A DNA stretch of 64,000 nt from Pararge aegeria (GCF_905163445.1 NC_053194.1:14054921-14118920), one strand, 5' to 3'. Shown: positions 42,411-53,242, counted from the stretch's first letter. Translations and numbers: made by a program. Notes: generated by a model from the letters alone, not told the origin.

Positions 42411-45400
42411 GCACTTTAATTTAAGAATAGCCCAATGGAACTCACAAAGTCTGAGGCCGAAAAGGTTACCATTCGAAATTTTGTTAAACAGGGAACGAAT
42501 TCATATTGCATTGGTAAGTGAAACGTGGCTCGAGCCGGATTCCAATATTAGTTTTAATGGTTATAATATTTTTAGAAAGGATCGATTGGATGCATACGGG
42601 GGTGTGGCAATTATTGTTCACAGGTCAATTAAAGCTCAAGTGTGTCATACAAGTTTTAGTAATGCAGGCATAGAAAATATTCATGTTAAGATATTTAACT
42701 GTAAACTTTTAAAGAATATTGTATCAATTTACTGTCCATCATCTGTTTATACAACAAAGAATGATTGGGATGACGTATTTTCCACATTTTCTAAGTCATC
42801 TTTGGTAGCAGGGGATTTTAACGGCCACCACACTAACTGGTCCTATAAAAGCGATACTCGGGGTATTTATTTGTTTGAGTCTTCCATTGAAAATAACTTT
42901 ATTTCACTAAATAATGGTGATGCAACTAGAGTTAAACTAGTAAATAGTACTTTACAAGAAACTTCTCCAGATATTACGTTTGCCACTACCGATATTGCCA
43001 TAAATTGTTATTGGGGGGTAAGTAATGATAATTTGGGTAGCGATCACGTAGTAATTAAATGTTTGTTAGTATATAAGGATAAATTGCAGTTAACATCCAA
43101 AAGAAATTTCAAATTAGCAAACTGGGATTTTTATAGAAAGTGTATAGCTGAATCCTTAATTAGTAGATCCCAGAATGATATACAGAGTATGTATGATTTA
43201 TTTATAGATATTATAAATAATGCGGCCGATATAAATATACCTAAATATAAAATTTGTACCAACCCTAGTCAAAAATTTGTGCCAAAACACTATTGGAATC
43301 CCAGTTTATCCAAACTCATAGCACAAAGACGACTTGCTTTAAAGAATTTGCGACGTAATCCTACACCCCATAACTTACAGCTACTGGAGTCTAAAATATT
43401 AGAGGTACAGCGTAAAGCATGTGAGGCTAAGTCAAAGTCCTGGGAAAACTTTTGTGACACAATTGATCAGACAACAACATCTTCAGATATGTTGCGTAAA
43501 ATGCGTTGGATCAAGGGCCTTCCAAATAATCGGAGCTGTGCATCGGAGGAACAGTGTGAGGAACTTCTTTGTAGTCTGGCGCCTGACTCTGTTAATTTAC
43601 CACAGCCTATATTTTTATCTAATAATCAATGCCTTGAAAACAATTTTAGTATGCAGGAACTAACAAACTGTTTAAAAAAGAAGGACACTGCACCAGGGGA
43701 CGATGGGGTTACATATTCTATGATTTATAATCTTCCTGTATGTGCTAAAGAATATTTACTTAAAGTGTATAATTTCATCTTCCGGACAGGTTATATTCCT
43801 AGCCAGTGGCGTAGAATACAGGTGGTTGCTATCCCTAAAGCGGGAAACTCTAATAAATTTAGACCTATTTCGCTTATATCATGTTTGTGCAAAATTTTCC
43901 ATATTATGCTCGCCCGAAGAATAGAGTGGTTTATAGAAAAAAATAAAATTTTGGCGGAAAGCACCAATGGTTTCAGAAGAGCGCAATCCAGCCTAGATTG
44001 TTTGATTAAGTTAATTACGCAGATACAAATAGGTTTCTCAGAAAATAAGCCAACCTTAGCCTGTTTTCTTGATGTTGAAAATGCGTACAATAATGTTTTT
44101 ATACATAAAATGGTGTGTTTATTGGATAATCTTAACATAGGAAGTAAAATATGTAATTATTTATGGCAGTTTTTGAGTGAAAGGCACCTCATAATTAAAA
44201 ATACGCATAATAGTTCGGAAATGGTTAGATGGACGAATAAAGGTTTGGCACAGGGAGATCCAATATCTCCTCTCCTATTTAATATAACAACATGTGAAGT
44301 TAGTAAATTGATTCAAAATGCATTCATTTGTCAGTACGCCGATGATTTTGTAGTTTATTCACAAGGCAATAGTCTTAGAGAAAGCACTTATAAAGTTCAA
44401 GACTCATTAGATATATTTAAGTCAGTTTTGGAAGAATTAGGGTTGGAGATATCAATTAGTAAAACAAGTTTTTGTATATTCAGTAAACGACAGCGTAATG
44501 ACCCGGTTAGACTTCATGTTAATAACAAGGCAATTGCTTCCACTTGTAATGTTAAGTACTTAGGTATATGGTTGGATCGGTCGTTATTGTGGAGCAAACA
44601 TATTAATGAGTTAAGTCAAAAAACAATGAAAATTTTGAATTTACTAAAAATTTTAACTGGTCCGTCTTGGGGGGTCCACCCGAAGCATTTAAGAAAACTT
44701 TATATATCTTTGCTCCGTAGTAGACTTGACTACGGGTGTTTTTTATATGACAATAGTGCAAAAAGTCACATACAAAAGTTAGACAGAATACAAAACCAGG
44801 CATTGCGAATAATTGGGGGTTTTATTAAGACCACACCCATTCATGTAATGGAGTCGGAGTTATGCCTACCGCCGCTGTATCTGAGAAGATATTATTTAGC
44901 AACTAAGTACTGCTTTAGAACTCTAAGCTTTTCTAAAAATACGACTATTGAACTGTTAAATAACTGTTATACACTCTGTCAAAATAGTAGGTATTGGCGG
45001 AGAAGAAAGACTCCATTAGTGCCTATAATTTATAATGAAATTAAGCATGAGAAGTTACATTCATGTAGTCCTCTGCAAATGTTCACATTGAATACTTGGG
45101 TCACAAATATTGACATTAATAATGTCATAAGTACAGACTTGGATAGTATTAAACAGGCTAAAAGGTTTTATGAAATAAATTCGTTAAGAAATTGTATTGT
45201 ACAGGAATTGAATAGCAAATATGGTGATTATCATATATTATATACGGATGGTTCTAAATCAGACGAAATTTCGGGAGCAGCGTTTCATGACTCCGGCTCT
45301 AATAACATTTTATTTAAAATAACTTCAAATGTTTGTATTATGTCAGTGGAATTATTTGCAATCTCAGAGGCTTTGGCACATGTGGAAGCATCGAGATACA

Positions 45401-46086
45401 AAAAGGTTGTGATATTTACTGACAGTAAAAGTGCCTTGCAGCATTTAGCTCGGTGCGCCTCTGGGCTCAGAGGTGTTCCGGTAGCGTATGCCATTTTGGC
45501 AAGGATTAATAACGTTTTGGAAAGTTTTGTCGAACTGAGACTGCAATGGATACCATCGCATATAGGTTTAAGAGGAAACGAGAAGGCTGACCTGTTAGCA
45601 AAAACTGCATGTTTGGAGGGAAGTGAGGTTTTTGTAATGCCAAACTACGCAGAGGTAACCGTGAAATATAAAAGTATAATTTATGATATGTGGAAAGAAT
45701 ATTTTGATAGACGTTCTAAAGAAAAGGGAATTTGGTATCGAACCATACAGAGTCAGCCTCCTCGAAAGCCTTGGTTCGAAGTTGGTAAGTTAAATAGGTC
45801 TATGATCAAGATAGCGCATAGGTTGCGTTCTGGGCACGTTCCATCCAATAAATTTTTATTTTTAATGCGGAAATCGGATTCTCCAAATTGTGATGTATGT
45901 GGGGTAGTGGAAGATGTACACCATTTGTTGATCGAATGTGCCCGTGATGATCAAGGTAGAAGGACATTAATAAGGGATTTAAAATTAAACCTTAGTGATA
46001 TAGGTGTGTTTCATACCATCTTGTCTTCCCCAACTTCTGGGGAAGCCAAAATGATATATGATTTTTATAGAAGTAGTTATTTATAA
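42403..46086 (+). CDS. LINE ORF2 polyprotein: endonuclease, reverse transcriptase, RNase H
   Basis: A 1227-aa ORF with no interruption. The APE-type endonuclease spans about residues 5-222, with N13, E40 (VSETW), GDFN at 137-140, D190 (SPDITF) and SDH at 213-215. The reverse transcriptase covers about 425-700, with PGDDG (431-435), LDVENAYN (556-563), LAQGDPISPLLFN (615-627) and the catalytic YADD (645-648). RNase H lies at about 943-1070 with the acidic set D949 (YTDGS), E983, D1007 (FTDSKS) and D1063 (GNEKAD). A C-terminal CCHC finger has C1163, C1166, H1174 and C1179. All catalytic residues I can check are present, so the protein should be functional. The start ATG at 42403 overlaps the ORF1 stop by 8 nt in a different frame, suggesting coupled termination and reinitiation. 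Confidence 0.94.
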   Translation: MDKHFNLRIAQWNSQSLRPKRLPFEILLNRERIHIALVSETWLEPDSNISFNGYNIFRKDRLDAYGGVAIIVHRSIKAQVCHTSFSNAGIENIHVKIFNCKLLKNIVSIYCPSSVYTTKNDWDDVFSTFSKSSLVAGDFNGHHTNWSYKSDTRGIYLFESSIENNFISLNNGDATRVKLVNSTLQETSPDITFATTDIAINCYWGVSNDNLGSDHVVIKCLLVYKDKLQLTSKRNFKLANWDFYRKCIAESLISRSQNDIQSMYDLFIDIINNAADINIPKYKICTNPSQKFVPKHYWNPSLSKLIAQRRLALKNLRRNPTPHNLQLLESKILEVQRKACEAKSKSWENFCDTIDQTTTSSDMLRKMRWIKGLPNNRSCASEEQCEELLCSLAPDSVNLPQPIFLSNNQCLENNFSMQELTNCLKKKDTAPGDDGVTYSMIYNLPVCAKEYLLKVYNFIFRTGYIPSQWRRIQVVAIPKAGNSNKFRPISLISCLCKIFHIMLARRIEWFIEKNKILAESTNGFRRAQSSLDCLIKLITQIQIGFSENKPTLACFLDVENAYNNVFIHKMVCLLDNLNIGSKICNYLWQFLSERHLIIKNTHNSSEMVRWTNKGLAQGDPISPLLFNITTCEVSKLIQNAFICQYADDFVVYSQGNSLRESTYKVQDSLDIFKSVLEELGLEISISKTSFCIFSKRQRNDPVRLHVNNKAIASTCNVKYLGIWLDRSLLWSKHINELSQKTMKILNLLKILTGPSWGVHPKHLRKLYISLLRSRLDYGCFLYDNSAKSHIQKLDRIQNQALRIIGGFIKTTPIHVMESELCLPPLYLRRYYLATKYCFRTLSFSKNTTIELLNNCYTLCQNSRYWRRRKTPLVPIIYNEIKHEKLHSCSPLQMFTLNTWVTNIDINNVISTDLDSIKQAKRFYEINSLRNCIVQELNSKYGDYHILYTDGSKSDEISGAAFHDSGSNNILFKITSNVCIMSVELFAISEALAHVEASRYKKVVIFTDSKSALQHLARCASGLRGVPVAYAILARINNVLESFVELRLQWIPSHIGLRGNEKADLLAKTACLEGSEVFVMPNYAEVTVKYKSIIYDMWKEYFDRRSKEKGIWYRTIQSQPPRKPWFEVGKLNRSMIKIAHRLRSGHVPSNKFLFLMRKSDSPNCDVCGVVEDVHHLLIECARDDQGRRTLIRDLKLNLSDIGVFHTILSSPTSGEAKMIYDFYRSSYL

Positions 46087-46182
46087 GTTGTACAAGAATA
46101 GAATAAGTTACGATAGGGCTGACATATTTTTGTAAAATAAAAGCCCTTTAATCAATAAGAATTAAAAAAAAAAAAAAAAAAA

Positions 46183-46196
46183 AAATAAAGAATCGT
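46183..46196 (+). repeat. Right target-site duplication of the I-group LINE
   Basis: Exact copy of the 14 nt at 40826-40839, directly abutting the poly-A tail. The first three As cannot be told apart from the tail. Confidence 0.88.
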
Positions 46197-46439
46197 AATG
46201 AAGATTTATTATAATTAGTATATGCCTTTCACATCAGTCTTATAGCGACTGTAGCGTCATCTAGTAGGAAACGTTGCAGTTTCGATCTACTATTTCAAAG
46301 GTCCATATTACAATGAGACACGTTTGAAACAAGAGATGACACATTGCTTTTTTATATTTTTTTATTAATGAATAAATCCGTAGGAGAACTTATTTCATCG
46401 ACATAGCCCACAGAATATGCAGGATGAAGTGACAGTGGG

Positions 46440-46670
46440 CGGTTCATATCAGTCGTAGAACCGATGGCCATTGGTGCAGACATCTTTTGGAGTGGAGACC
46501 GCGCACCAGTAGGCACAGTGTGGGTTAACCTCCAGCCCGTTGGACAGATGACCTTAAAATATAGCTGGAAGCGGCTGGATGAGAAAGGCGGAGGACCGTC
46601 TGTGGTGGCGTACTCTCGGAAAGGCCTATGTCCAGCAGTGGATGCTTGCAGGCTGATGATGATCATGACC
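46440..46670 (+). pseudogene. RTE-clade LINE C-terminal fragment
   Basis: The plus strand contains ACCTCCAGCCCGTTGGACAG, GGCTGGATGAGAAAGGCGG and GGCCTATGTCCAGCAGTGGA, which encode the final residues of an RTE-type RT (a WRxP(V/L)DR-type end with AYVQQW equivalent), followed by a TGATGATGAT-type tail. The frame is damaged by small indels. It has the opposite orientation to the copy at 8405-8940. Confidence 0.65.
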
Positions 46671-46730
46671 GCTACCCATAATTAAGATATTACATGGATA
46701 AATTATAATAATAAATGAATAAATATACTT

Positions 46731-46972
46731 ATTACGACAATACACACGTCGCCATCTAGTCCAAAAGTAAGCGTAGCTTGTGTTATGGGTACTAATATGG
46801 CTGATGAATATTTGTATGAATAAAAAAATACTTTTAAAATACATATAAACACCCAGACACTGAAAAACGTACATGTTCATCATACAAACATTTTTTTTTT
46901 ATTTGTGAGAATCGATCCCACGGAATTGGACTCAGAAAGCAGGGTCGCTGCACACTTCGCTAATCGGCCATC
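46731..46972 (-). mobile_element. SINE-A copy
   Basis: The minus strand starts GATGGCCGATTAGCGAAGTG and has a damaged B box (GTGGGATCGATTCTCACAAA), then TGAATATTTG-type middle and the GACGTGTGTATTGTCGTAAT end. Confidence 0.75.
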
Positions 46973-47439
46973 GAAATAAATAAAAAACGACTTGAAATCA
47001 AAAATTAGGGAAGAATGACAGGCGGCCTTGCCGTTAAAAGGAACCTAAGGATGATGGAATGATGTGAATAATATTACAGATAATACTTTTATAACTATAT
47101 TTCCTAAAAATACTAAGAAGTAGTTAGTTATGACATAAATGTGCATCAAAAAAACGCACCTTCTTCATTCGTTGAATAACATGGATGGCAACCCTGTCCG
47201 CTTCCTTCAAGGGGTGGGAGAAAATTATCTCGTGAATAAATTATATTTTCCCCTTTTATGAAGACAGTTGAAGTGCATTTTCGTCCATCTTTTTCCTTAG
47301 ATCAAAGTCGCAGGAATTCCGGCAGACGAGGCCGCAAAAATAAAACGAATAAGGATTTTAATGTGACTTGATGTTATGGATATACAATATCATAGATACA
47401 CAATGATGCTGATTTTTTTTTTTTATAAATAAATAAATA

Positions 47440-47542
47440 TACTACGACAATACACACCGCGCCCCAAAGTAAGCGTAGCTTGTGTTATGGGTACTAAGAT
47501 AGCTGACGAATATAATACACATGTATACTTATTATATACAGA
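47440..47542 (-). mobile_element. SINE-A 3' half with small deletion
   Basis: ACTACGACAATACACACCGC-GCCCCAAAG lacks the usual ATCGCCATCTAG; then GCGTAGCTTGTGTTATGGGT and TATACTTATTATATACAGAT. The tRNA head is missing. Confidence 0.7.
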
Positions 47543-48012
47543 TTCGGTTGCAGGTACCTATAAATTTCTAAATTGAACTATATTTGAAAATCTAAAAATG
47601 ATAAGGAAGGCAATACTCCTAGACTTATTAATTTATTTTAAAATAGAGATTTGAGTAAGACATCATTTATTTGTGAAAAGATAGAATTGGCACCAATTGA
47701 TTCGAAATAACGACATACCCATAGTTACATTATTTTCGTGTACCAAATCTAAATAAACAAAATCCTTAGCAAAAAATTAAGTTACCAATATACGATTAAT
47801 AGAGGCAAAGAATTGTTTCTATCAATTTGAAGTAGTGTTTGAAGTCAAATTTTTACGTAATTATTTATATGCAAGAGAACTTTTTAGTCACACTCTTAGG
47901 TATAAATGTGTTTGAAAAAGAGTTTAACTTGAATATGGCAATTGGGCTATTTTGACCTGGCTGTTTTTTTTAGTAGTACTAATACTAACATACTTACCAT
48001 TAAGTAGTGACT
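47543..48012. other. Intergenic, nothing recognised
   Basis: AT-rich, with no motif of the families described here. Confidence 0.5.
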
Positions 48013-48215
48013 TATCTATATATATAAAAAAGTTGTGTTAGTTCTACCATTTATAACTCAAGAACGGCTAGACCAATTTTTATGATATTGGATTTTTTGG
48101 ATTACTCTTAGACCGGAATAGGATAATAAGTAACCTCAGTTGTATTGTATACAAACGTTGAAAGCCATTTCTGGGCTGAATGCATATAATTCTTTGTGCT
48201 CGTCACAAATAAATA
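48013..48215 (+). mobile_element. Possible Helitron-like terminus
   Basis: TCTATATATATAAAAAAGTT-GTGTTAG begins with 5' TC, and TTATAACTCAAGAACGGCTA-GACC follows, a pattern common at left ends of lepidopteran repeats. No helicase frame and no 3' hairpin with CTRR was found, so the assignment is weak. Confidence 0.3.
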
Positions 48216-48839
48216 AAAAAGAAGAAATAGATAGAGATTAGACATAGAAAAAATAATAGAAATAGATATACGTAGTAAATGTACGTATGTCTATTTCGAT
48301 GATTTATTTTTGTTTTACGTAGGTAAGTATCTTTTATCTACAACATAATGTAACAAAGCTTACATTCACTAGATAAACGCGAATATCATCAGTATTTTGT
48401 ATCAATGGTCGATGTCCTGCGTATAATATAATGGCATTACAGTGCTTTAGGACGATTTTCCTAACGCTGTTTGTTTTCAAAATTCAATTTGCCTCAACGA
48501 ATTTGCACTTTGACGGTATCAGCCCTACGTAAAGTTTCTTTTGTTGTTTGCAAATTGTTTTTAGGAAATTAGGGTCCGGCACAATATTAAGGGCTTTGGC
48601 CTTATAACAAAACAAGTTTCTTCAATGGACGTTACGTCGTTATTTAGCTCTTTAACTTCTTATTTAACATGTACCGAGATTAATTAGTATTTGTAAATAA
48701 GAAGTTAAGGAAAATGATTTTAGCAATAACGACACAACCTAAGGACCAAATTTACAAAAAATTACTCTGACTAAATTAGTCCAATAAGCTTGGACTCTCA
48801 TTCAGCATAAAAAAATAAACTTTTTTTATATAGGTATTG
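48216..48839. other. Intergenic, nothing recognised
   Basis: AT-rich. No ORF or repeat family seen. Confidence 0.5.
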
Positions 48840-49055
48840 AAAGACCAAGCAGATTATGAAGTGAAATGAAGTGAAGTGAAATATTTTTTCTTCATTCCAA
48901 TAGGCACATAGATAGCCATTTTGATGCGTTGATTACATACAAAATGTGTACATAGCAGTGAGTAGTGATGGCGATATAAACATTCGTGAACTTAAAACTA
49001 AAGCTATGAGGGTTCCAAACGCGCCCTGGTCTAAGAAGAAGCCAACAACAAACTG
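48840..49055 (-). repeat. LINE tail, same family as 3995-4176
   Basis: The plus strand contains GAACTTAAAACTAAAGCTAT, GAGGGTTCCAAACGCGCCCT and GGTCTAAGAAGAAGCC, the inverse of the family. It abuts a Repeat-D fragment at 49060-49145. Confidence 0.6.
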
Positions 49056-49059
49056 TCTT

Positions 49060-49145
49060 TTGCGGGGTATGCAAGGAATTCGTCCTGCAATGTGCGGCCA
49101 ACAACCTAAGACGTAGATGCGAAACCCTTCAGACCGGAACACAGC
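49060..49145 (-). repeat. Repeat-D fragment, inverse
   Basis: GGGGTATGCAAGGAATTCGT, AACCTAAGACGTAGATGCGA and TTCAGACCGGAACACAGCAT are Repeat-D in inverse. It lies between a LINE tail and the Jockey 3' UTR fragment. Confidence 0.5.
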
Positions 49146-49151
49146 ATTGAA

Positions 49152-49372
49152 TGATGCTTAGTGTACGGGAGCAATGGTGATACGCTCGAACGTAACGATA
49201 GGAAGATCTTCCTACGAGCGGGTGACCGTGCTCGGGGACTGAGGTCCGAACCGAAGAAATTTTCGGATGGACACTTGCCGCTAACCACCTACGGCGTCAT
49301 CGGGGGAGCGGGGCGAAAGCGAAAGCTCTCCATGAGAAGAGCCCCAGGGCTCGAAGACATCGGGTATTCATT
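49152..49372 (-). repeat. Jockey LINE 3' UTR fragment
   Basis: GGACACTTGCCGCTAACCAC, TACGGCGTCATCGGGGGAGC and ATGAGAAGAGCCCCAGGGCT match 29680-29795, in the 3' UTR of the Jockey fragment, in the same orientation. No coding part is attached. Confidence 0.65.
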
Positions 49373-49839
49373 TCTGAAAGTTGTACTCGTATATATATAC
49401 GCATTCTTTGTGAACACTTCGCTAGCGCGATGCAGGATTTTTGTGGCGCCATCTAGTTCTGTAATGTGGAGACCGCTCCACTTAGCAACGCAAATAAGCA
49501 TTGCGGGACACTTCCACGGACGCGAAACAAAAAGCTCTACTACTAAGAGAAACGAAGGAGAGATAGATAGATAGGTAGGATACAATAACTTTACTGCAAC
49601 AAAACACAAAACAAAATACATAAACACAAAGACATATTATTAGGGTGCAAAAACGGCCTTATCACTTAAAGTAATCTTTAAAGTAACCTTACCGTAAGAA
49701 GATATCAGCTAAACGTGAGAAGAAGAGTAAAGGAGAGAAAAGGCCCGTTTTATAAAACGTAATTTATTTAGATACTTAGCATATAAGGTATTTTTTTATT
49801 AAATAAATTAATCAAACGCCGTTGAGTCCTTTTTACGCA

Positions 49840-50220
49840 GCGAACATACAGCGCCCTGCGAGTTCAGTACAACAATGTGCTGAGGGCGGTGTTGAAGAAG
49901 CCACGACGGTGCAGCGCGTCAGAGATGTTTGCGGTTGCGCGGGTAGATAATTTCTACGCGATCATCCGCAAGCGTGCTGCGTCAATGATGAGCAGGCTCG
50001 TGAGTAGCACCAACACCCTCCTCAGTACACTGGCAGGCTGGACAGCTCTCTCTGGGGGTGCTGGGATGGTGTGCACACGCGCTATAGAGGGGCTCAGTTA
50101 GACTATAAGGATTGTTTTGTATAGAATAACGTTGTTTTTATTTGTTAAGTACTAAAATAGGTTTAACTACATTGTATTACTAACACTATATAAAATAAAG
50201 ATGTATTATTATTATTATTT
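49840..50220 (+). pseudogene. Non-LTR reverse transcriptase C-terminus plus 3' UTR
   Basis: The plus-strand frame reads YSALRVQYNNVLRAVLKKP, SASEMFAVARVDNFYAIIRK and RAASMMSRLVSSTNTLLSTL, with a stop at about 50101. This is the extreme C-terminus common to several lepidopteran LINE RTs. The UTR then runs to AATAAAGATG followed by a (TTA)n tail ending near 50220. Everything upstream of about 49840 is absent. Clade uncertain. Confidence 0.7.
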
Positions 50221-50269
50221 ACTGAACATATCATCAGCATTACAAATCTCATAATCAGAACTCTTAGGC

Positions 50270-50375
50270 TTAACGCTGGCCAAGTGCAGATTGGTAAAAT
50301 TTACACGCAATTGAGAACGACATGGGAACTCACGATGTTTTCTTTCGCCATTAAAGCAAGTGAGTGGTAGGTAAA
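50270..50375 (-). repeat. SINE-C fragment, inverse
   Basis: CTGGCCAAGTGCAGATTGGT, GAACTCACGATGTTTTCTTT and CGCCATTAAAGCAAGTG are the inverse of the SINE-C centre. It borders the 164-bp array. Confidence 0.5.
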
Positions 50376-50379
50376 AAAA

Positions 50380-51306
50380 AGTGTCAGCAGCCTGTGTTGT
50401 AAATACATTTGAGGTCACTGTGTGTTAATTATTAGGTATCTACTGAACACGTCAGTCAATTGTAGACAAAAACAAAATGAAAGCAGCCAGTTCATTTTAA
50501 ATAATAGAGGTACTGTGTGTTAATTATTAGGTGTATTGTAAAAAGTGTTAGTAGCCTGTCTTGTGAATACAATTGAGGTCACTGTGTGTTAATTATAAGG
50601 TATCTACTGAACACGTCAGTCAATTGTAGACAATAACAAAATGAAAGCAGCCAGTTCATTTTAAATAATAGAGGTACTGTGTGTTAATTATTAGGTGTAT
50701 TGTAAAAAGTGTTAGTAGCCTGTCTTGTGAATACAATTGAGGTCACTGTGTGTTAATTATTAGGTATCTACTGAACACGTCAGTGAATTGTAGACAATAA
50801 CAAAATGAAAGCAGCCAGTTCATTTTAAATAATAGAGGTACTGTGTGTTAATTATTAGGTGTATTGTAAAAAGTGTTAGTAGCCTGTCTTGTGAATACAA
50901 TTGAGGTCACTGTGTGTTAATTATTAGGTATCTACTGAACACGTCAGTCAATTGTAGACAAAAACAAAATGAAAGCAGCCAGTTCATTTTAAATAATAGA
51001 CGTACTGTGTGTTAATTATTAGGTGTATTGTAAAAAGTGTTAGTAGCCTGTCTTGTGAATACAATTGAGGTCACTGTGTGTTAATTATTAGGTATCTACT
51101 GAACACGTCAGTCAATTGTAGACAAAAACAAAATGAAAGCAGCCAGTTCATTTTAAATAATAGACGTACTGTGTTAATTATTAGGTGTATTGTAAAAAGT
51201 GTTAGTAGCCTGTCTTGTGAATATAATTGAGGTCACTGTGTGTTATTTGTTAGGTGTCTACTGAACACGTCAATTAATTGGATGGTAAAAAAGTATTAGC
51301 AGCCTG
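50380..51306. repeat. 164-bp tandem array, about 5.6 units
   Basis: The anchor ATGAAAGCAGCCAGTTCATT recurs at 50477, 50641, 50805, 50969 and 51133, an exact 164-nt period. Units differ by only a few substitutions; the edges at 50380-50440 and 51200-51306 are more diverged, as expected for array margins. Each unit contains ACTGTGTGTTAATTATTAGG twice, 95 and 69 nt apart, so the unit is itself an older duplication. No ORF spans the array. Confidence 0.95.
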
Positions 51307-51924
51307 TCTATTTCATGTTTTTTTTTTAACGTTTATTTCAATTGTAAATAGAATGTGGTTGTAATAACAATAGTAATATATCATTTATAAAAAAAACAAA
51401 AGCTCTATTTCGGAATTATTTTATTATGAACACTAATATTAACGTAAACACTTTAAGTGATTGTAATAACATAGAATCAACACAATTGTATATCACTGAA
51501 TTACCTAAAAATAAGTTGACACTTATTAAAAACAATAAACACCGTATATTATCTTCACAATATAATAATTGCATTGGTTGTAAAAAACAGGAATGATTGT
51601 AGAAAACGCGAAAATTAGGTTCTATTGTCATTAACATTCTTTACACCTTTTTTTTTAAATTTGATAGCTCAATTCTTGAGCAAGCCTAAGTTGTAGGCTA
51701 TTTGGCATCGCGCTACGACTCTTAGGCATGTAACGGGCGGACAATGCAACGCGGTGAATCGTAGAATGAAATCTTATATGGGACTTGTAGGTACGCGGAC
51801 GAAGTATGACGGCAATGCTAGTAAAGAGATACATTAGTTTGATGCCTTTGATCCCGTGGCAAGTGCCGACATTGCCTGGGCACAGACAAAGATTTCTTTA
51901 GAAACTGATTTGGAATATGGGTTT

Positions 51925-52150
51925 TACATAAATGCCATACCCCTAACCGATTAGCCCGTTTACTATCTTTGACTGCATCGTCATTTATTACCAGGGTGAG
52001 ATTGTAGTCAAAGACTCAATTAACTATAAAAAGGGCAGAGAGGCGGGAGGCAAGAATTGGACCTCCCTGGCGCATTCGTGAGGGCTATGGTCTTATAAAT
52101 GGAAGGTCCCAGGTTCAATCCCCGGCCGGGGATTCAGTTCCGAGCTCTTT
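51925..52150 (+). mobile_element. SINE-B 3' end followed by the tRNA-like head of another copy
   Basis: CCGATTAGCCCGTTTACTAT, GGTGAGATTGTAGTCAAAGA and a short A run (SINE-B end) are followed at 52060 by GGACCTCCCTGGCGCATTCG (A-box-like) and GTCCCAGGTTCAATCCCCGG (B box). The order is tail then head, in tandem. Confidence 0.6.
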
Positions 52151-52998
52151 TCAGATACAAAACAATCTTGTAACAAAATTGATTTTCAGCTACCATCTTA
52201 GGGAGAAATGCGGTTCTAGCGACCCGTAAAGTAGGTACTTTCGCCTATTTCAACATTCGTTGTTTACTCTGCTTATGGAAACATATTTTACAGTTACATT
52301 TACATCAATATTACTATAAGTATATACAATTATGTATAACTAATTTACAATAAAAAATAATTTTAAACTCTTTAAACACAGTAATAAATCCGTTTAATTA
52401 AGCCAATTTTTATAGTACACTTTAATGGACTAAAAGGTATCCTGGTTTACCATTAACAATTACAAATCCGTATAATGGACTAAAAAATTACTGTTTTATC
52501 AAAAGGCGACAAAAACAATTTTTTAATTCCAACCAATTTAGAGGATTTAAACACAGTTATTCACCACTATGATATATCACGTAGATGTTTCTTAAACAAA
52601 AAGTTGTAGGACAAATGATTCTAGAAGCTTAATGTAAGCATCACAAAATGTCTGTTTAGTTGTAGCTGTGAGTTCAACAAATACATGTTTATTATATTCG
52701 GTTCGGATGTCTATATCTTTGATAATGCCTACTCATTCTTCCTACTATCTATTTCTAAACATTCCTCTAGCTCTGCAAAGCTAAGATACGTTTGGTAGAC
52801 AAAAATGAAAAGGAAAAAAAAAGCTACTAAGGCAACAGGAGTTACAGATGTCACGGGAAGATTAAAAGGCTAAAATAGCGCTGGATTAGCCATGGCGGTT
52901 AGGTCCTCGAAAGAAAAACGTACAAAAGAGTTCATAACTTGGTACACCAGAGATGGTAAGAAGAAAAAAAACGTGTGTGTACTCTTGTACACGCGTTA
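52151..52998. other. Intergenic, nothing recognised
   Basis: AT-rich. A TGGACTAAAA motif recurs near 52425 and 52475. No gene. Confidence 0.45.
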
Positions 52999-53242
52999 GA
53001 AGTTATACTTATTTGGCGTAACAAGATAAAAGTATTTTCAAAAATTTTATCTTTCGCCTACGTTTGCAGTAAAAATTACACTAACAATAGAAAAAAGGTA
53101 TTGTTTTAATTTTTGAAAATCAACTGTCAAACCTTTTACCTAGCTAACTTCATGGTGTCGGTTTTTTGTGACGGTGTGCGCGCGCATCGTAAAAATTTAC
53201 TCTCACCATTTTTCCCTAACGCGCCAAAAGAAGTATAACTTC
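52999..53242. mobile_element. MITE with ~22-bp terminal inverted repeats
   Basis: GAAGTTATACTTATTTGGCG at 52999 pairs with the inverse of CGCCAAAAGAAGTATAACTT-C ending at 53242, with one substitution and one 1-nt indel. The 244-bp body includes GTGTGCGCGCGCATCG and has no ORF. The target duplication is unclear and the superfamily unassigned. Confidence 0.65.

Larger units (their letters stand above)
40840..46182 (+). mobile_element. Full-length I-group non-LTR retrotransposon with 14-bp target-site duplication
   Basis: The element has a GC-rich 5' leader of 89 nt, two long intact ORFs, a 3' UTR of about 75 nt and a poly-A tract of about 20 nt. It is bounded by a perfect direct repeat AAATAAAGAATCGT at 40826-40839 and 46183-46196. 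The leftmost As of the second repeat merge with the poly-A, so the 3' edge is uncertain by a few bases. One ORF carrying endonuclease, RT and RNase H after a separate zinc-knuckle ORF is the layout of the I clade and close relatives of the Jockey superfamily; exact clade placement needs a tree. Absence of stops or frameshifts and the clean duplication mean recent insertion. Confidence 0.93.

Noticed and set aside
46464..46685. 73-codon plus-strand open frame
   Set aside because: It is an out-of-frame reading of the RTE C-terminal fragment.
48013..48215. Confident Helitron call
   Set aside because: Only the 5' TC and AT-rich start fit; no 3' CTRR hairpin or Rep/helicase sequence could be found.
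50380..51306. CRISPR array or coding repeat protein
   Set aside because: The 164-bp units have no spacers, and no long frame runs through them.
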